Shown one piece after another: positions 49,031 through 60,151 of a stretch of 64,000 nt of DNA. The notes beneath the pieces are model-generated. The model did no database searches and was not told the DNA's origin. It saw only the letters and a list, made by a program, of their open reading frames with translations. The position numbers and the translations under genes are program-made. Source of the DNA: Girardinichthys multiradiatus (lineage: Eukaryota > Chordata > Actinopteri > Cyprinodontiformes > Goodeidae); assembly GCF_021462225.1 (NCBI RefSeq), contig NC_061805.1:30087958-30151957 (forward strand), written 5' to 3'. Position 1 is the stretch's first letter; every line of letters begins with the position of its first letter.

Positions 49031-50636
49031 TCAAGCAACATAAAATTCATCGGTATCCATACCATCTGCCACATTAAATGCAGAATCATCACAATCATGA
49101 CAAACAGAAATTAAGTTCACATCCTTATCAACAGGCAACATAGAAAAACGTACCAGTCTCATCACCATTCCCCTAACCATTGGAATAATACAACATGAAA
49201 GAAACATCAAAATCAAAAAGAAACATAAAAGAATCACTCCAATCTTTACTAACCAAGATGTCCATCCACCAGTAAAGAACCAAGACCAAGGATTCCAAGA
49301 GGAACTCATACTTTCCTTGGGTCGTCAGCAAGTCCTCAAACTTATCATGGATACTCGTCATGTTCTTAGACACATCGGGAATAAAAGTGCAACATTGTTC
49401 CCCAATTAAATGACAAACGCGACCCCTCTCAGCTAACAGATAATCCAAAGCCATTCTATTTTGCAAACTCATAGTTCTTATAGCCTGCTGCTCCGTAGTT
49501 AGAACAGTGAAACCTTCCTCAGATAAAGCAGTAAGATTTTCTAACTCAACTGACAACTCATTAATCCTATGGGCGGCGTTAGCAGCACCATAACTAGGAA
49601 AAATTGTACCCAAAATCCCTTTCCAATGTGGGATCCTAGCTCTCTTTTGCCGTTTGAGCATTGTCTTCCTCTCTAATAATGGGCTGAGTGAATCATAAGT
49701 CGTGACTGTAGGTAGTAAATGAGCTAGATAACATACTCCAGACCAATTAGCAGGCAGATACAGATATGATCTGTTTCCACACATCCAAACCATGTTCTTA
49801 GGACACGAGAACCCATCTCTACTAGGAAAAGTAACAAGAACCCTGGTTAATTTACCTGCCATGCCATACAATTGACTTCCATTCGGTAAGGCTGTAAGAT
49901 TAAGAGTTAACACAAAAGGATCTGGAGCCAAAGATTCTGAAATAGTATACGGATCAGTCCTGACAGGACAAGGTCCAGATGTATTACTGTGGATCAAGGC
50001 ACATGAAACTGGTATAATAGTTTTACAACCCACCGTCTTTCCAAGGAAATAAGGTGTGCTTTCCTCCTGAGCAATACAAATATCTGGATCTTTAATCGGA
50101 TTTCTATTACCCCGAAATCTATAAAGAGTTCCTGTAGACGCACACGTTAAATTAGTCTCACTAGAAAATTTACCAACATTTCTGCTTTTCCGTACAGTAT
50201 AATTCCTCACCCGAGAACAAATGACCTCCACCAACCGGTTATCTGGAAAGAAAGTAGCTAGAGTATAAGCAGTATCAATAGGAACTGGTACCAAAAATGG
50301 TTGATCATTAATAGCACGTGGAATCAAACAACAAACATAGCAACTATCATTTCTTATCTTCCTCACAGTTTGATGCATCAGTTGCCACCAGACATTATCA
50401 GCATGATCATAGTAGTCAGAAAAGTGATGGATCTCTCTTCGAATCAGCTGATGACTATTATTAACACAATTCCTCAAATTAGCCTTACATTGTCTTTGCT
50501 GCACCTTTTCCCAAATGAACACAAGAGTTATAAAAATACTTGAAATACCAATCATTAGCATCAGAACAGACCATCTTCCATTTAACTGCATCGTGACCTT
50601 GAAGTGGAATGTCCTTTCTTCTGGTACTGAAAGCAA
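49031..50636 (-). pseudogene. env: Retroviral envelope, gamma-type, one frame break
   Basis: An envelope precursor that would mediate binding and fusion if intact. The 487-codon frame (50636-49173) has a hydrophobic signal/anchor at ~24-42, a CXXC motif at C99-C102 and several N-glycosylation sites (145, 162, 218, 246, 252, 288, 297, 367, 425). A furin-type RQKR site lies at 329-332. TM follows, with an apolar start, a heptad region, an LQNR immunosuppressive-type segment at 391 and CX6CC at C408-C416. The membrane anchor and cytoplasmic tail (GVILLCFFLILMFLSCC) lie in another frame (49309-49031), so a one-base indel near 49310-49325 separates them. As it stands the product would lack the anchor. 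CX6CC plus CXXC identify the gamma-type class. Any relation to particular fish env families is not shown. Confidence 0.88.
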
Positions 50637-51089
50637 ACAGTTTCTTTTTTTAAAGAAAACAAATTATAAACACAAATTAAAAAACAAAAAATCCTGCCGA
50701 CTCTCCTGAGTGGCTTCAAGCTGCCCTGTTACCAGTCTGGTACAGGTGGGCAGTCGTAGGAAGCTCCTCTAGAAATATATTTAGAAACAGGAACTCTAAC
50801 CTGCTTAAGAAATTAAGGAGAATAAGCATCGTGGCGCATATTTGACTGTCTCTCTGTTGCAGGCGTCACCAGTTCATCCAGAGAAAGGTTATGTGCAAAT
50901 GTGTAGAGGTCTTCCCTGTATGTTTCCTATGTGTCTCTCACTGTGGTGTGTGTGCAGTGAGGCAAATGACCTTATGACTTCTAACTTTCAGGCAATGCGA
51001 TGGCCTTAAGTAGATTCTGAAATAACGTTGCACTGCACAAGGGATTATTGTGCCCTTGTAAGAACAGTGTTCTTCAACCACCTGTTCAA

Positions 51090-51540
51090 TCACTCGCCAG
51101 TGATCAGCTTACAGTTCTTTGTCTTGTGGTGGTCCGCTGTCCTCACACCTTTCAGGCCGTGGATGATCCAGTTGGAAGATGACTTGCGTCCTGGAAGCCA
51201 GATGAAGCTGGAGGAGCTGGAGCTTTCCTGCAGCTTTCCTGGGTGTCTAGTAGGATCTGATATGGGCCATTCCAGCACCTGGACTTCCTGTGTTTTCTCC
51301 TAAATTCTCTGACCAGAATCCAGTCGCCAGGAATAAAGAACTGTGAAACTTGAGAAAACACAGTGGACAGGTTTTGACAGTAAAACAACATCCTATCTTC
51401 ACACAAAGATGTGGAAGAAAATTATCTTGGCAATATCCCCATGTCCAAATTAGGAGACCTGCCACACAGCACTTCAAAAGGACTGAGATTTACCTGTGTC
51501 CTTTGTCTCAATCTCATATAAGTGAGAACAATAAGTAGAG
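51090..51540 (-). pseudogene. pol relic: integrase C-terminal domain (element B)
   Basis: The minus-strand frame 51152-51406 contains FFIPGDWILVREFRRKHRKS and WNGPYQILLDT, as in element A, but with a ~40-bp deletion just before FIPGDW. The preceding core fragment (51410-51477) is in another frame. It is the only part of pol left. Confidence 0.75.
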
Positions 51541-52649
51541 CCTTCACAACATTTGGCTAATTTTCAATTCAAAGTCCCATTCTCAAACCTAAGTGCTTAA
51601 CTACATGAACTTCATCAAAACATCCAACAAAATCCAAATAATTGATCTTCTGACTTCACCTGATATACTAGCAGTAACCATCAGCTAAATATTCTGAATA
51701 TCAAAAATGTGACATGATGTTTGAGGAAGGTCTGATTACAGGTCAACATTTCATAGTTTCAGAAAACCCAAAAAGAATTTCAAAAATGGTCTAATCTGTG
51801 GAGATGTAAAATTTCACAAAAGAATCAACACCATAATTTCAGAGAGGTTATCATAATGTGGTCTTAGGGAGCTATGCACCATTTATAGAAACAAAGTACA
51901 ACGTCTCTCTCGCATTGTCACTAAGTCCTCACTGGAGGTATGAGCTACCCTTTTTCCCATGAGTGCTACAACTTTTGGAACCCCATGTTACTTTATTCTG
52001 ACATTCCCCTCTTCTGGCGCAGGGTCCAACCCATGCGACAATCCAGCAAAAAGTTTGTACAAAAATGTTTTAGTAACCAAGATCACATAACCTAGAACCA
52101 AAGAAATGAATTCTGACATAACTATGTGTCACTATGAATTTAACGAAAGCAACATAAAGAAAATCCAGATGTTTTTAACTGCAATTCAGTTCCATCAACA
52201 ACCAAACACAAACTTTAGTTATTCAGTTCATCAATGTCTCACTTAGAAATTAGTCACATATCATCCTAATTTGTCTTGTACAAAGATGAGTATTAGATTA
52301 ATGGACATCCAATGTAATTTGGATGAATAAACCCTACAAATTGAATCTAATAAATAATTCCCACCAAATATAAAGGCATGACTCTGATTCTTTATCAAAA
52401 ATATATTCCTTACTTTTACATATCTTGAATTGTCAGCTAGTTTAATGGTACCAGGGAAACTTTCAATCTAATAAATTACCAATGATTCTGCACGCAAAAC
52501 TAATTCTTCAAACTAGTTTAAACTATTTCATTAACCTTTTAATAATAAAACACATAAATCTAAAAGTCATGCTACATCCTTAATTATTATACAAAAAACA
52601 TGTTATTAAGGCAACAATCACTACAAGCATTTTGATTCTATTGTCTCTT

Positions 52650-52800
52650 AAACAGTGTTAAAACTCAGGAAGGGAGGTGCTGAGCGTTACCATGACAGCA
52701 AAGGCATGAACCAACCTGGTAGGTGGGCGGAGTCAGGCAGAACTAACCTCTGATTGACAGCCTATGGGCGGACCCACAGTTTCTTCATCCCATCCCACAT
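52650..52800. promoter_or_regulatory. GC-box patch inside the element interior
   Basis: In an otherwise AT-rich stretch this patch has GGGCGGAG (about 52727), TGGGCGGAC (about 52765) and a nearby CTGATTGACAG (CCAAT-like in reverse). The same layout is kept in element A at about 2935-3055. It resembles a short vertebrate promoter. No transcript start can be shown from sequence alone. Confidence 0.35.
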
Positions 52801-53364
52801 TAGTGTAACTTAAACTGCAAAGCTATTAACATGCACCTACCTCAGAAACAAGCTGCTTCTTAACTCTCCTGAAAACTCAAAGTTTAATCAATCTGAGATT
52901 TAGAAACATTATTCCAAACATGGATTATTGTTTCATGCAACATATAATCAAACATTCATACCAACAAAACAAAGACAAAACATCAAAGACAGACAAATGG
53001 CCAAATTTGAAGCTTCAAGAATTCAAAGACATTTTTAACAATCTCTTTTCAGAATATGTTTTCTCAACCATATCTTTTAATGCTATAATTGATCAATGTT
53101 GTTATGACAATCTTCAGGATTGTTTTTTTAAAAATCAGTGCACATAGTCCAGAAAATCTCAAAGTATTTAGAAGCACAGCAACAGTTTTCTCTTAAATTA
53201 ATCCAAATTTACTGATGCTGAAACCTTTTGCTAATTCTTTGTACTGTAACTCTGTAATAATAACTACAATCCTGAGAGTTATTGTTATAGTTCTCTTTTT
53301 GTTTGGCTCAATTTGATCGCAGCTGCATTGCAGAATTTCAAGTTAAATGCAAAGAAGTATTTTT

Positions 53365-53425
53365 AATTTAATTCAATTCAAATTCAAAGATACTTTATTG
53401 ATCCCCGAGGGGAAATTAGAAAAGT
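53365..53425 (-). repeat. Rex1-type LINE 3' tail inside element B
   Basis: AATTCAATTCAAATTCAAAG followed by ATACTTTATTGATCCCCGAG is the reverse complement of the style of tail ending the LINE at 23722. Present at the same place in element A (about 3632-3690), so it was inside the family before the two copies separated. Confidence 0.65.
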
Positions 53426-56400
53426 CAGCATTGACATTTTTATGTTATACCCAAACTAAACAAACTGCAGTGTTTGACTTAATCATAAATTAAGATAAGA
53501 ATCTTGTCTCCAAACTGGACTTTTTTCCACATAGTGTTTCAAAAAGAACAAACATCATTTTCTTTAATTTGGCTATTTAAATTTTGAGAGTCGGGGAGAA
53601 CTTATTACTAGAACCCCTCTTTAATAATCCAAATGGTGATAAATGTTCCAATATTTTATCTCTTAGTAATCTGAAATCACCTTGTGTACCTTTGTACTCC
53701 TAGGTATTCTTTTAATCTTTAAACCCTAAGAAATCAAACAAGGAGACTTGAGTTTGAGCCGACCATCCTCTTACTGTTAAGAGAGCCTTTATTTCTTTTC
53801 TTTTCCTAAAATAAAGGATTTTACTTGTCTTTATTCCGTTATACAAGTCCTAACCTTGGTTCCAAAACTAAACTCTTCAACCCCAATCTGTGTTCCCCAG
53901 AGTAGAAATTTTGAGTATTATTGCATTTCAAAGTCACCAAAATGACTGGAACTCATCATTGGCTTAGATCTATTTTAATAAGTAATCAGCCTACCTTTAA
54001 TTAAGTCTTATAATTTCATGGACCCAAAATCTATGGCTTACAGGCTTCAGGAGTCCAGGAACCACAAGTTGAATACTACTGCATTGAACAATGGTGTTAA
54101 CTTTCTGCAGAGATTGAAGGATTGGCTAAATATATTATTTCTGCTTGGACAATAATCAGATTTAAAATTATTAGTTCACAGCTCCTAATTTACCTCAGAT
54201 CATATTTGCTCCTAACACAGTTCATAAGAAGCTTCAGACAAACATTATGCTAAAAAGCCAAAAACAAAACAAAAACCAGATCTGTTTTAAAATAAAGAAA
54301 AAGCATGCTTAAAAACTTGGTACTGTGGTGGAAAATAACTCCACGGTTCTGAAGGCCTTTTCATGCAGTCTTTTAGGAATTAGTTTAATTTTTGTGTGGT
54401 ACCACTGTCCAATCAGATTCTTTCTAAATAACCCAATTTTTTCATTCTCATTTTAAAGGTTTGTTTTACCAAGGGAAATGTGTTTAACAAAACCAATTAC
54501 TCTCAAAAGTTTTAAAAGTTTTTAGCTGGTGATATCTTAGAAAACAACAAGTGTTTTAATATTTCTGTGCAGCACAGAACTGATCAGGTGTCCTTTCCTT
54601 CTCCAAAGGGAGAAAAAAGAACCTGCAGAACCAAATCTTTCATAGTTTTTGTCAGGACCTGATATAAGGTACAGTGTAAATAAACACGCTGCATGAATCA
54701 GAAGAGGGAAGAAAAAAACACTAATATAACCTCTTCCCAGCAGCTGCTGTGAAAAACAATGAATTTGTACTTTCCATAAGCGTCAGTTAACACTTGTGGA
54801 CAAAAACTGCACCAAACTGTAAATACTGTGTCAGAAACTGTATGAAGACCATCTGCAGTAGAACTAAGACTGTTTTAATGAGGTCTCTACCCATTAGATT
54901 TATGGGATACAAACTCTGACAACAGAAAATGCCTGAAGGAGAAACCCATCAGGTTTTACGCATGCGCTGGGTTTTAAAAATGCTCCTTCATGAGATCTGT
55001 CCTGAGAATAACATAGAAACACATGGTTACTGCTGAGTTTTGGAGATGTTGTAACTTCCTCTGCTTTTAATAACTTTTAATAACTATAATAATTGACCCT
55101 GAATGTTCCACGACGAAAGAGAACTTGTTTCTCTGAAAGAATTAACTGGAAAGTATCAAATGAGTTAAGTTATCACCTTTTAAAGATACTTTTCTAACCC
55201 TAAAATAATATTTTAACCCGCTATATCTGTCAACGTCAAGTAAGCGTAACATGAGCAGCGGTTAATAAGCGTTCTTCATTGCAGAAAATAGGAAAAGATT
55301 TATGCAAATGTGTGTGTGTTTGTACGTTACCCCCATCAGTTTCTAAATCACTCCACAATCAGACTGTCATGGCATACAGTCCTCTCTTCAGTCCAAAAAC
55401 AACCAGGCCCTTCCCAGGTCTGTTGGTGAGACATTCAATCATTCTTTGTCCACTTTAACTTCTCCAGGAGGGAGAAAGAAGAAACTTTGCTCCGGTTTCT
55501 CTTCTGCCCGCATAAGATGCTTTCAATATAAATCCAGTGTATCACTCTTCTGGCTCTTGCAAACAGCATGGATCGTTGTCCATCTCAGAGAATCCGGATT
55601 TTCTTCTGAGTTTCGTTTTTGTTTCTTGTAGAAAGTCACACTGCGATTTTCAACATGCAGGAAGGCAGATCTCTCTCTTTCAGGTCGTGCTGGAGAAGCG
55701 TCTCTGGCGGAGTAGCCATGGAGAAGGGCAGGTTTCTAAAATCCAGACTCAAAACACAGATGTTGAACTCAAATCCCATATATGTGTGTATTTGTGTGTG
55801 AGAGAGGCAGAAGAAAAGTTTAGTATAGGTTCAAATTTTGTACAAAGAAATATTATCAGTCAGTCAGTCAATTGTCCCCCTGCCTGTCACTTCCTTCCAC
55901 AACATGAACTATACTCCTTTCTAAAACAACTTTATTTTCGCATCTCTAATGTCCCTTTTCACTTTTACCTTCTTTACCGACTGATCGCAATATTTAAGAC
56001 AAACGAAACTTCCTTCAGGAAAGTTTTAACTCTTTAACCCCTTAATTGATGCACTCTGTGCTTTTTAATCTTTTCTTGTTTTTTTTTATTTTTCCATCAA
56101 CTGTTTTACTTGAAACTTTTAAAACTATTTAACTTATTTACACTCAAACGTCCACGCTGTGAAAAGCCAAACTTATCTTCCAAATTAAAGCACATTTAAC
56201 ACAATCATCCCCACTTTTTCCTTTCATTATTTTATAAATCAGAGTATGAAGAAGGAGACACCCCTGATGCCTCAAGGTTCCGGAACCATTTTTTTTTACC
56301 CGTTCAGCAGCACGTCTGCCCACTGGCTTTTCTCCTTTATGAGGTGTAGAAAATTGCTAAAAACCACCCGCAAAGCCCTGTGTTCTGCTTTATCTTATTG

Positions 56401-56743
56401 TTACCAATAAGAACCTCCCTGCAATTCCTTTTGCAGGGTGACTGGGCCCTCAGCTGATGTCCTCCCTCTCGCAACTCTGGAACCTAATTAATTAGTTAGG
56501 AGATGATGGTTAATGTGTAATAAAAATAATAATATACATTATATCATACAGAGCAACTTCTCACCCAGATATATTTGAAGACAAATTGTTCGGATCTAAT
56601 CAGCCAGACGCCGCAGGCGGGCATGAGGACTCCACTACCGTAATATGGAGGTGGACTGAGAACAACTCTCAGGCTGGCCAGGCGTCCGTGTCCCATCCTG
56701 CGGTCTCCTCTGGCACGTTAGATCCTGTTCGTGACGCTAAAAT

Positions 56744-57231
56744 TGTTGTGGAATTTTCTTATCAAAGTGGGTAGAAGTTGACTCATAACAAGATAAAATC
56801 CGGACTTTGTCTTATAAGTTTTATTCAAAGGCATTCAGCGTTTGAAGACCCTGTCACTGAGGTTAGTCAGTGAAACAGAGCCCCGATCAACATTTACACA
56901 CAGTATTGATACCAGAACATGACAGTGTTATCTCAACTTCCAAGAGTCTGTGTTTTATGACCCAAACCCTTCTTGAGTTCAAAGGTGACAAGGTTATCTA
57001 GGAACAGACCTAACTGCCCTTCCTGACATCATCCTAAATGATGGGTCTTAACCATTAAACTCTCCAGCATTGGAATTTAGAGTCCATCTGCTCTAAAAAA
57101 CAGAACACTAACAAAACACAGAGGTCAGAGGTGAGAGGTAGATGGAAGGTCACCTGTGGGTGATAAAACACAGAATCAAATGAGAGAGGTGAAGGGAATA
57201 TCAGAGCACTTTAAAATAATTTTCCATTACA
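56744..57231 (-). repeat. 5' LTR of element B, 488 bp
   Basis: Promoter-bearing LTR for minus-strand transcription. It matches the 3' LTR except at 56908 and 56924. The change at 56908 falls in the TATA-like box, turning TATAAATA into TATCAATA on the minus strand. Confidence 0.95.
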
Positions 57232-57235
57232 GGAC

Positions 57236-58060
57236 GATTAGTTCATCCGAGTCACCAGCCTCAGAAATTGCAGGTTAACAGCAGCTCAGTTCTAGCAGCA
57301 GACACATCTCTAGAACAACTGTTAAGAGGAGACTGTGTGAATCAGGCCTTCATGGTAAAATAGCTGCTAGGAAACCACTTCTGAGTACAGGCAACAAGCA
57401 GAAGAGACTTGTTTGGGCTAAAGAACACAAGGAATTGACATTAGACCAGTGGAAATCTGTGCTTTGGTATGATGAGTCCAAGTTTGAGATCTTTGGTTCC
57501 AACCACCGTGTCTTTGTGCGGCGCAGAAGAGGTGAACGGATGGACTCTACATGCCTGGTTCCCACCGTGAAGCATGGAGGAGGAGGTGTGATGGTGTGGG
57601 GTTGCTTTGCTGGTGACACTGTTGGGGATTTATTCAAAATTGAAGGCATACTGAACCCGCATGGCTACCACAACATCTTGCAGCGGCATGCTATTCCATC
57701 CGGTTTGCGTTTAGTTGGACCATCATTTATTTTTCAACAGGACAATGACCCCAAACACACCTCCAGGCTGTGTAAGGGCTATTTGACCAAGAAGGAGAGT
57801 GATGGGGTGCTGCGCCAGATGACCTGGCCTCCACAGTCACCGGACCAGAACCCAATCGAGATGGTTTGGGGTGAGCTGGACCACAGAGTGAAGGCAAAAG
57901 GGCCAACAAGTGCTAAGCATCTCTGGGAACTCCTTCAAGACGGAAAGAAGGAAAACCATTTCAGGTGACTACTTCTTGAAGCTCATCAACAGAATGCCAC
58001 GAGTGTGCGGAGCAGTAATCAAAGCAAAAGGTGGCTACTTTGAAGAACCTAGAATATAAG
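57236..58060 (+). pseudogene. Tc1 transposase C-terminal part (interrupted)
   Basis: The catalytic DDE region: WYDESKFEIFGSN (first Asp), KHGGGGVMVWGCFAG, FQQDNDPKHTS (second Asp) and SPDQNPIEMVWGEL (final Glu, with Gln in place of the usual Leu). A ~27-bp deletion lies near 57285 and a frame change near 57940 (QDGKKENHFR then stop at 57968). It continues the gene cut at 48244. Confidence 0.85.
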
Positions 58061-58105
58061 ACATATTTTCAGTTGTTTCACACTTTTTTGTTCAGTATAT
58101 AATTC

Positions 58106-59917
58106 TGTTAGGATTATTAATCTGAGAATATTATTTAATATTAATATTTTAATATTTTATCAAATAATATTTCGGTCTGTTAAGGGTTGTCCTGTGAATA
58201 CCGGCCCAGTAAGGCGATGATATTAGGACAAAATAGAAAGGTGTGAGACGAGCTCTGACATTATTGAACAGCAAAACTCTGCACACATGGAATGAATTCA
58301 CACAATTTCTTAAAATACAAGAATGTATCAACAAAAATAAGTCAACTCAAAGTCAAACATATTTCAATCAACAAACTCTTTACTATGCTAAAATAATCCA
58401 ACTAAACTACCAAGCAGAATTAAAGAATAGGGAAGACTAATGGGCTATGTACAATATAAACAAGTCGATTAAAGATGATTGAGAACCATGACTGAAGGAG
58501 TGATGCAACATTACCATTCAATGTTATTTATGTTTGAGAACCAAGGATTATCTTGAAGAATCCAGAAATTAAGTTAAGTTAATCTTGGAACCAACTTAGG
58601 CAATAATCAGCAAACGTTTAGACAACCATTCATAATGCAAGATCAGATAAAATATTATTTTAATAAAATAATGTTTTAAATAATGATCTGCTGAATAAAA
58701 CCAACCTTCTGGATGACCATTTCTCAACGGTGTCTAATTAGCTGTCTTTATTTATTAAGATAATATTTAAAGAAATATTATTAAGGTAGTATTTTGGAAA
58801 AGAGACAAATCTTTCTGGAGAAATGGGGCTTAATGGTGTTTACTTAGTTATGAAATTTAGTAAAATGATGTTTAGGGACTATTATTCCCTAGCTTGAAAA
58901 CTAACAACCTTTCTGTTAAATACTCTTTAGTAGCAAGCACGTGTTCTTACCGGTTAGCCGTTGAGCTGACAAAAGAAGCTGATAGCTTAGCACCAGAATC
59001 AAACACATACCTTTAAAATACCAGGGTTAATAAAAGGGTTAAAATGCATAAGCGTGGACGGTGCGTTATGATCAACCTTCTGTTTAAAATCACCCTTTAA
59101 ATAAAGTTTGTCTTAACTTTAAAAACACACAAACAAAGAACACAACCTGAACATGTGTGCTGCAGATATTCTGCTAGCACCCAAATAGCTGAGTTCAACA
59201 CAAACAAAACCAAACTTCATAAAATGAAAAACATTTAGATCATTTCAATCTAAATATTTCTATTATTGTTCCACCCTAACCTAACCTCTGACCATGCTGA
59301 GAAAAAGCTGTCCGGGGCGGCAAAGAAGTTTGAAGAAAGCTCTGTGAACAAAGGGTTAGCTGCCAGCTAACCTCCGGAGCAGTGGCTTGGCGGCCCGTTC
59401 TGTCCGCTGACCACACTGCACGTTAACTGCCGTAATGCGGTCTCCGTTGTCCTTCCTTGGGAAACTGCTGCACTTGGCGTCGTGCTGGGAACTCTCTGGA
59501 AACAGTTCGCTTCTGCAGATCTCAGAGAGAACAGTCAAGCAATGCTTGTACCTTGATTACCTCGTTCATGAATGAAAATCACCGGATACACAGACAGTGA
59601 TTTATTTCTACTTATATTGTGCATATGATCGCATGATCTTATGACACCCTTGGATCCAGTTTGAAGAGTTTATGTCTGTTTGCCAGCAAAGAGACATTAG
59701 CGCGCTTGTTTCCCCTCCTATCCCGCTGATCACCGGCGTGGAAGAGATTGGACCATTGGAAAGGGGGTGTTTTTCTGCAGCCAGTGGCATCATGGGAAGT
59801 CCGCTGCTACAGTTTGCTTGTCTGTGCCGGAAGTAGGTTAATGCAATTTATTTTGAAAGATCCAGAAAAGTTTGTACCGGAGTTTAATGTTGAAATCCAT
59901 GGCTATGGGTCCCAACA
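58106..59917 (-). repeat. Long LTR (about 1.8 kb)
   Basis: Ends TGTTAGG...CCCAACA, with TG/CA and a short imperfect inverted repeat. The left edge coincides with the break in the Tc1 terminal repeat and the right edge with a polypurine tract, giving independent support for both. It is much longer than the LTRs of elements A and B. A decayed relative lies at 36270-36480. Confidence 0.65.
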
Positions 59918-59928
59918 TCCCCCCTTTT
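59918..59928 (-). other. Polypurine tract of the gag element
   Basis: The minus strand reads AAAAGGGGGGA directly before TGTTGGG, the start of the 3' LTR. Confidence 0.75.
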
Positions 59929-60151
59929 AGTTCCGAAGAATGGGATGAAGTTCACAGTCTTTGGGGCTAAACATCCATCCTCAGCCATGTGAAAAGAGTC
60001 ACTGGGTTCCTGTATGTAGAGTTCAACAGTTCATTTTGGTTCAGAGGTTAGTGTTTGGACAGGATTGAGGCAGGCTTGGGCAGAGACTAACACTAATAAA
60101 ATGTTTTAAAGAGAAAAAACAAAAACAAAAGTCTACCTTGTTTGATAGATT

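Larger units (their letters stand above)
51541..56743. other. Non-coding interior of element B (cargo in place of gag-pol)
   Basis: 5.2 kb, collinear with 1830-7012 in element A with scattered substitutions and small indels. No gag or pol motif on the minus strand; the longest frame (55537-56037 plus, 166 codons) is on the wrong strand and is shorter and differently framed in A, so it is not conserved. A possible splice donor, minus-strand CTGGGTGAGAAG near 56567-56578, lies downstream of the 5' LTR and could serve env mRNA. Confidence 0.7.
48245..57231 (-). mobile_element. Endogenous retrovirus-like element B, env-bearing, gag-pol deficient (8987 bp)
   Basis: A complete minus-strand provirus-like unit: 5' LTR 56744-57231, non-coding interior 51541-56743, integrase scrap, env, polypurine tract 48733-48744, 3' LTR 48245-48732. 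The target duplication GGAC (48241-48244 and 57232-57235) is 4 bp, as for gamma-type retroviral integrases. The LTRs are 488 bp each and differ at 2 sites, so the insertion is recent. There is no gag, protease or RT, so mobilisation must have used proteins from another element. The candidate primer site next to the 5' LTR (minus-strand TTAGCGTCACGAACAGGATC) lacks a canonical TGG start. Confidence 0.93.
47620..58105 (+). mobile_element. Tc1-like transposon, interrupted by two retroelements
   Basis: The left part is about 47620-48244, the right part 57232-58105. Terminal repeat sequence (for example GAAACAACTGAAAATATGTC at 47770) is mirrored at 58020-58105. The right copy stops exactly at 58105, after ...TATAATTC, where an LTR beginning TGTTAGG starts; the outer ~125 bp of that repeat should lie beyond the LTR element. 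Element B occupies 48245-57231 inside the transposase gene with a GGAC duplication. Without B and the missing end, the Tc1 would be about 1.6 kb. The left edge is approximate. Confidence 0.85.

Noticed and set aside
55537..56037. Plus-strand 166-codon ORF inside element B
   Set aside because: Its counterpart in element A (5982-6302) is shorter with a different frame history, there is no domain, and it runs against the element's transcription direction.
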